A DNA stretch of 64,000 nucleotides. Source: Actinokineospora spheciospongiae. GTDB lineage: Bacteria; Actinomycetota; Actinomycetes; Mycobacteriales; Pseudonocardiaceae. The stretch's first letter is position 1; each line of letters opens with the position of its first letter. The stretch lies in NCBI RefSeq assembly GCF_000564855.1, contig NZ_AYXG01000020.1, forward strand, positions 43,011 to 107,010, given 5' to 3'. Of this stretch, positions 63,891 through 64,000 are shown piece after piece. Below the pieces are notes generated by a model, which ran no database searches, had not been told where the DNA came from, and saw only the letters and a program-made list of their open reading frames with translations. Both the position numbers and the translations under genes were made by a program.

Positions 63891-64000
63891 TCAGCCCACC
63901 TCGACCCAGCAGGGGTCGAAGTCGATCAAGCGGTTCGATCGGACCAGGTTGCCCAAGCTGCCGCCCACGCTGGAGTTCAGCTTGAATGGGGTGTGGCCGC
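63891..64000 (-). CDS. C-terminal end of an unknown protein (runs off the window)
   Basis: Only the last 36 residues are visible, reading GHTPFKLNSSVGGSLGNLV onward and ending DFDPCWVEVG. Upstream parts are outside the window. The glycine/asparagine-rich end next to a DUF6461-like gene would fit the tip of a polymorphic toxin, but the piece is too short to classify. Confidence 0.3.
   Translation of the reverse strand, partial: GHTPFKLNSSVGGSLGNLVRSNRLIDFDPCWVEVG

Noticed and set aside
1..64000. CRISPR arrays, rRNA operons, tRNA genes, prophage integrase or attachment sites
   Set aside because: No spaced direct repeats, rRNA-like or cloverleaf sequences, or integrase genes were recognised by eye; single tRNA genes cannot be fully excluded without a search.

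Overview
The window is high-G+C actinobacterial DNA. Long G/C-ending codon genes, frequent GTG/TTG starts, ATGA/GTGA stop-start overlaps, MbtH/NRPS/PKS genes and TPR-type pathway regulators all suggest a rare actinomycete, probably of the Pseudonocardiales type. No rRNA, tRNA or CRISPR array was recognised by eye.

Left arm (1-10,300). A nucleotidyltransferase and the start of a dCMP-deaminase-like protein run off the left edge. A compact four-gene metabolic locus follows (1791-8092): a heme-oxygenase/TenA-like protein, a GCS2-type glutamate-cysteine-ligase-like enzyme, a fusion of a tryptophan-2-monooxygenase-like flavoenzyme to a metallo-amidohydrolase, and, convergent to these, a histidine-decarboxylase-like PLP enzyme. 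A TPR-type regulator is divergent from the decarboxylase. The set looks like a small uncharacterised amino-acid-derived pathway.

Defence island (10,300-32,600). Seven tightly packed minus-strand genes run from 24,960 down to 10,304: a DNA adenine methylase with its own HTH and specificity-like tail, HsdM, HsdS, a SNF2-type helicase, a GmrSD (DUF262/DUF1524) nuclease fused to an alkyltransferase-like domain, HsdR, and a Ser/Thr kinase with TPRs. hsdS is strikingly AT-rich inside GC-rich neighbours, as expected for an exchanged specificity cassette. Divergent from the operon is a Wadjet-like (DUF2397/DUF2398/SMC-like/DUF2399) four-gene operon. It keeps its gene order and overlaps but carries several frameshifts and one in-frame stop, so it reads as a decayed system.

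Biosynthetic locus (34,200-59,200). Two peptidases (M20, S9) and an MFS exporter precede MbtH and two NRPS proteins (A-PCP-C-A-PCP and C-A-PCP). The last A domain is Gly-like and is interrupted between A4 and A5 by a luciferase-like flavin monooxygenase, as in the MtaG type. A PKS protein follows with an intact KS and an acyltransferase that is shortened and has lost its catalytic Ser. It is followed by a full methoxymalonyl-ACP set (FkbK/J/I/H types, then an FkbG type after a LuxR-type regulator and another methyltransferase). The combination of a dead AT, no ACP in the PKS protein and a dedicated methoxymalonyl-ACP suggests that the KS may take the extender unit directly from the free-standing ACP. 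No thioesterase is seen.

Right arm (59,200-64,000). A DUF72 protein, a STAND/NB-ARC-TPR protein, an IS256-type transposase remnant, a truncated Tat-signal ORF, a DUF6461-like protein and the C-terminal end of an unknown protein (possibly a toxin/immunity pair) complete the window.
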